This document shows positions 36,313 through 36,332 of a stretch of 36,332 bases of DNA, piece by piece. The stretch is from positions 1 through 36,332 of the forward strand of contig JAFGWU010000080.1 of NCBI GenBank assembly GCA_016936975.1, given 5' to 3'. Source of the DNA: Bacteroidales bacterium (GTDB lineage Bacteria > Bacteroidota > Bacteroidia > Bacteroidales > GCA-2748055). The stretch's first letter is position 1. Every line of letters begins with the position of its first letter. The notes beneath the pieces were generated by a model that saw nothing but the letters and a program-made list of their open reading frames with translations, was not told where the DNA came from and did not search any database. The position numbers were made by a program, and so were the translations under genes.

Positions 36313-36332
36313 CCAGGAATCGAACCAGCCCC
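36313..36332 (-). repeat. Second copy of the T-arm/palindrome junction, cut by the window end
   Basis: These 20 bases are identical to 35822-35841: the T-arm of tRNA-Phe followed by CCCC, the first four bases of the 18-bp palindrome on the plus strand. The normal tRNA has GGGACACC there. On its other side the sequence (AAGGCCG on the minus strand) no longer matches tRNA-Phe. The copy therefore belongs to the interrupted type, and the rest of it should lie just outside the window. Confidence 0.75.

Overview
The window looks like a chromosomal segment of a plant-polysaccharide-degrading Bacteroidota (probably Bacteroidales/Marinilabiliales-like; no taxonomic marker gene is present). The evidence is a SusC/SusD pair, three proteins with type IX secretion (T9SS) tails or T9SS-like tails, many SpI/SpII signal peptides, weak Shine-Dalgarno sequences and matches to the Bacteroidota -7 promoter box TAnnTTTG.

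Layout. 1-3.9 kb (minus strand): a membrane-anchored coiled-coil protein, a DASS/SLC13-type sodium:dicarboxylate symporter and a lipoprotein with YD-like repeats. 3.9-9.5 kb (minus): a complete tripartite RND efflux operon in the order adaptor, inner-membrane pump, TolC-like channel. 9.6-13 kb: a divergent pair, a secreted six-hairpin (GH65-like) glycosidase candidate and a CE8 pectin methylesterase. 13.3-17.2 kb (plus): a PlsB-type acyltransferase and a GH9 glucanase, then a convergent T9SS cargo protein whose stop overlaps that of GH9. 18.4-21.7 kb (plus): a full-length Tricorn-type S41 protease. 21.9-26.7 kb (minus): SusC then SusD. 27.1 kb: tRNA-Gln(CTG). 27.2-35.5 kb (minus): GH3, CE1-type esterase and GH10 xylanase, probably transcribed in that order. 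35.8-36.3 kb: tRNA-Phe(GAA), a small GIY-YIG nuclease gene and a broken tRNA-Phe copy.

Functional reading. SusC/SusD with GH10, CE1 and GH3 form a compact xylan utilisation locus: GH10 cuts the backbone, CE1 removes ester side groups (feruloyl or acetyl), GH3 releases xylose or arabinose, and SusCD imports oligosaccharides. No HTCS, AraC, LacI or ECF regulator gene lies in the window. PME, the GH65-like protein and GH9 point to pectin and beta-glucan, so the region as a whole targets plant cell walls.

Most unusual. (1) A GIY-YIG gene lies between an intact tRNA-Phe and a 3' partial tRNA-Phe copy that is interrupted by an 18-bp palindrome. The gene's stop codon lies inside the tRNA-derived sequence, and a further copy of the T-arm/palindrome junction starts at the window edge. 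This may be a small tRNA-targeting mobile element that restores its target. (2) The GH10 xylanase carries, inside its barrel, a malectin-like domain whose segments appear in circularly permuted order.
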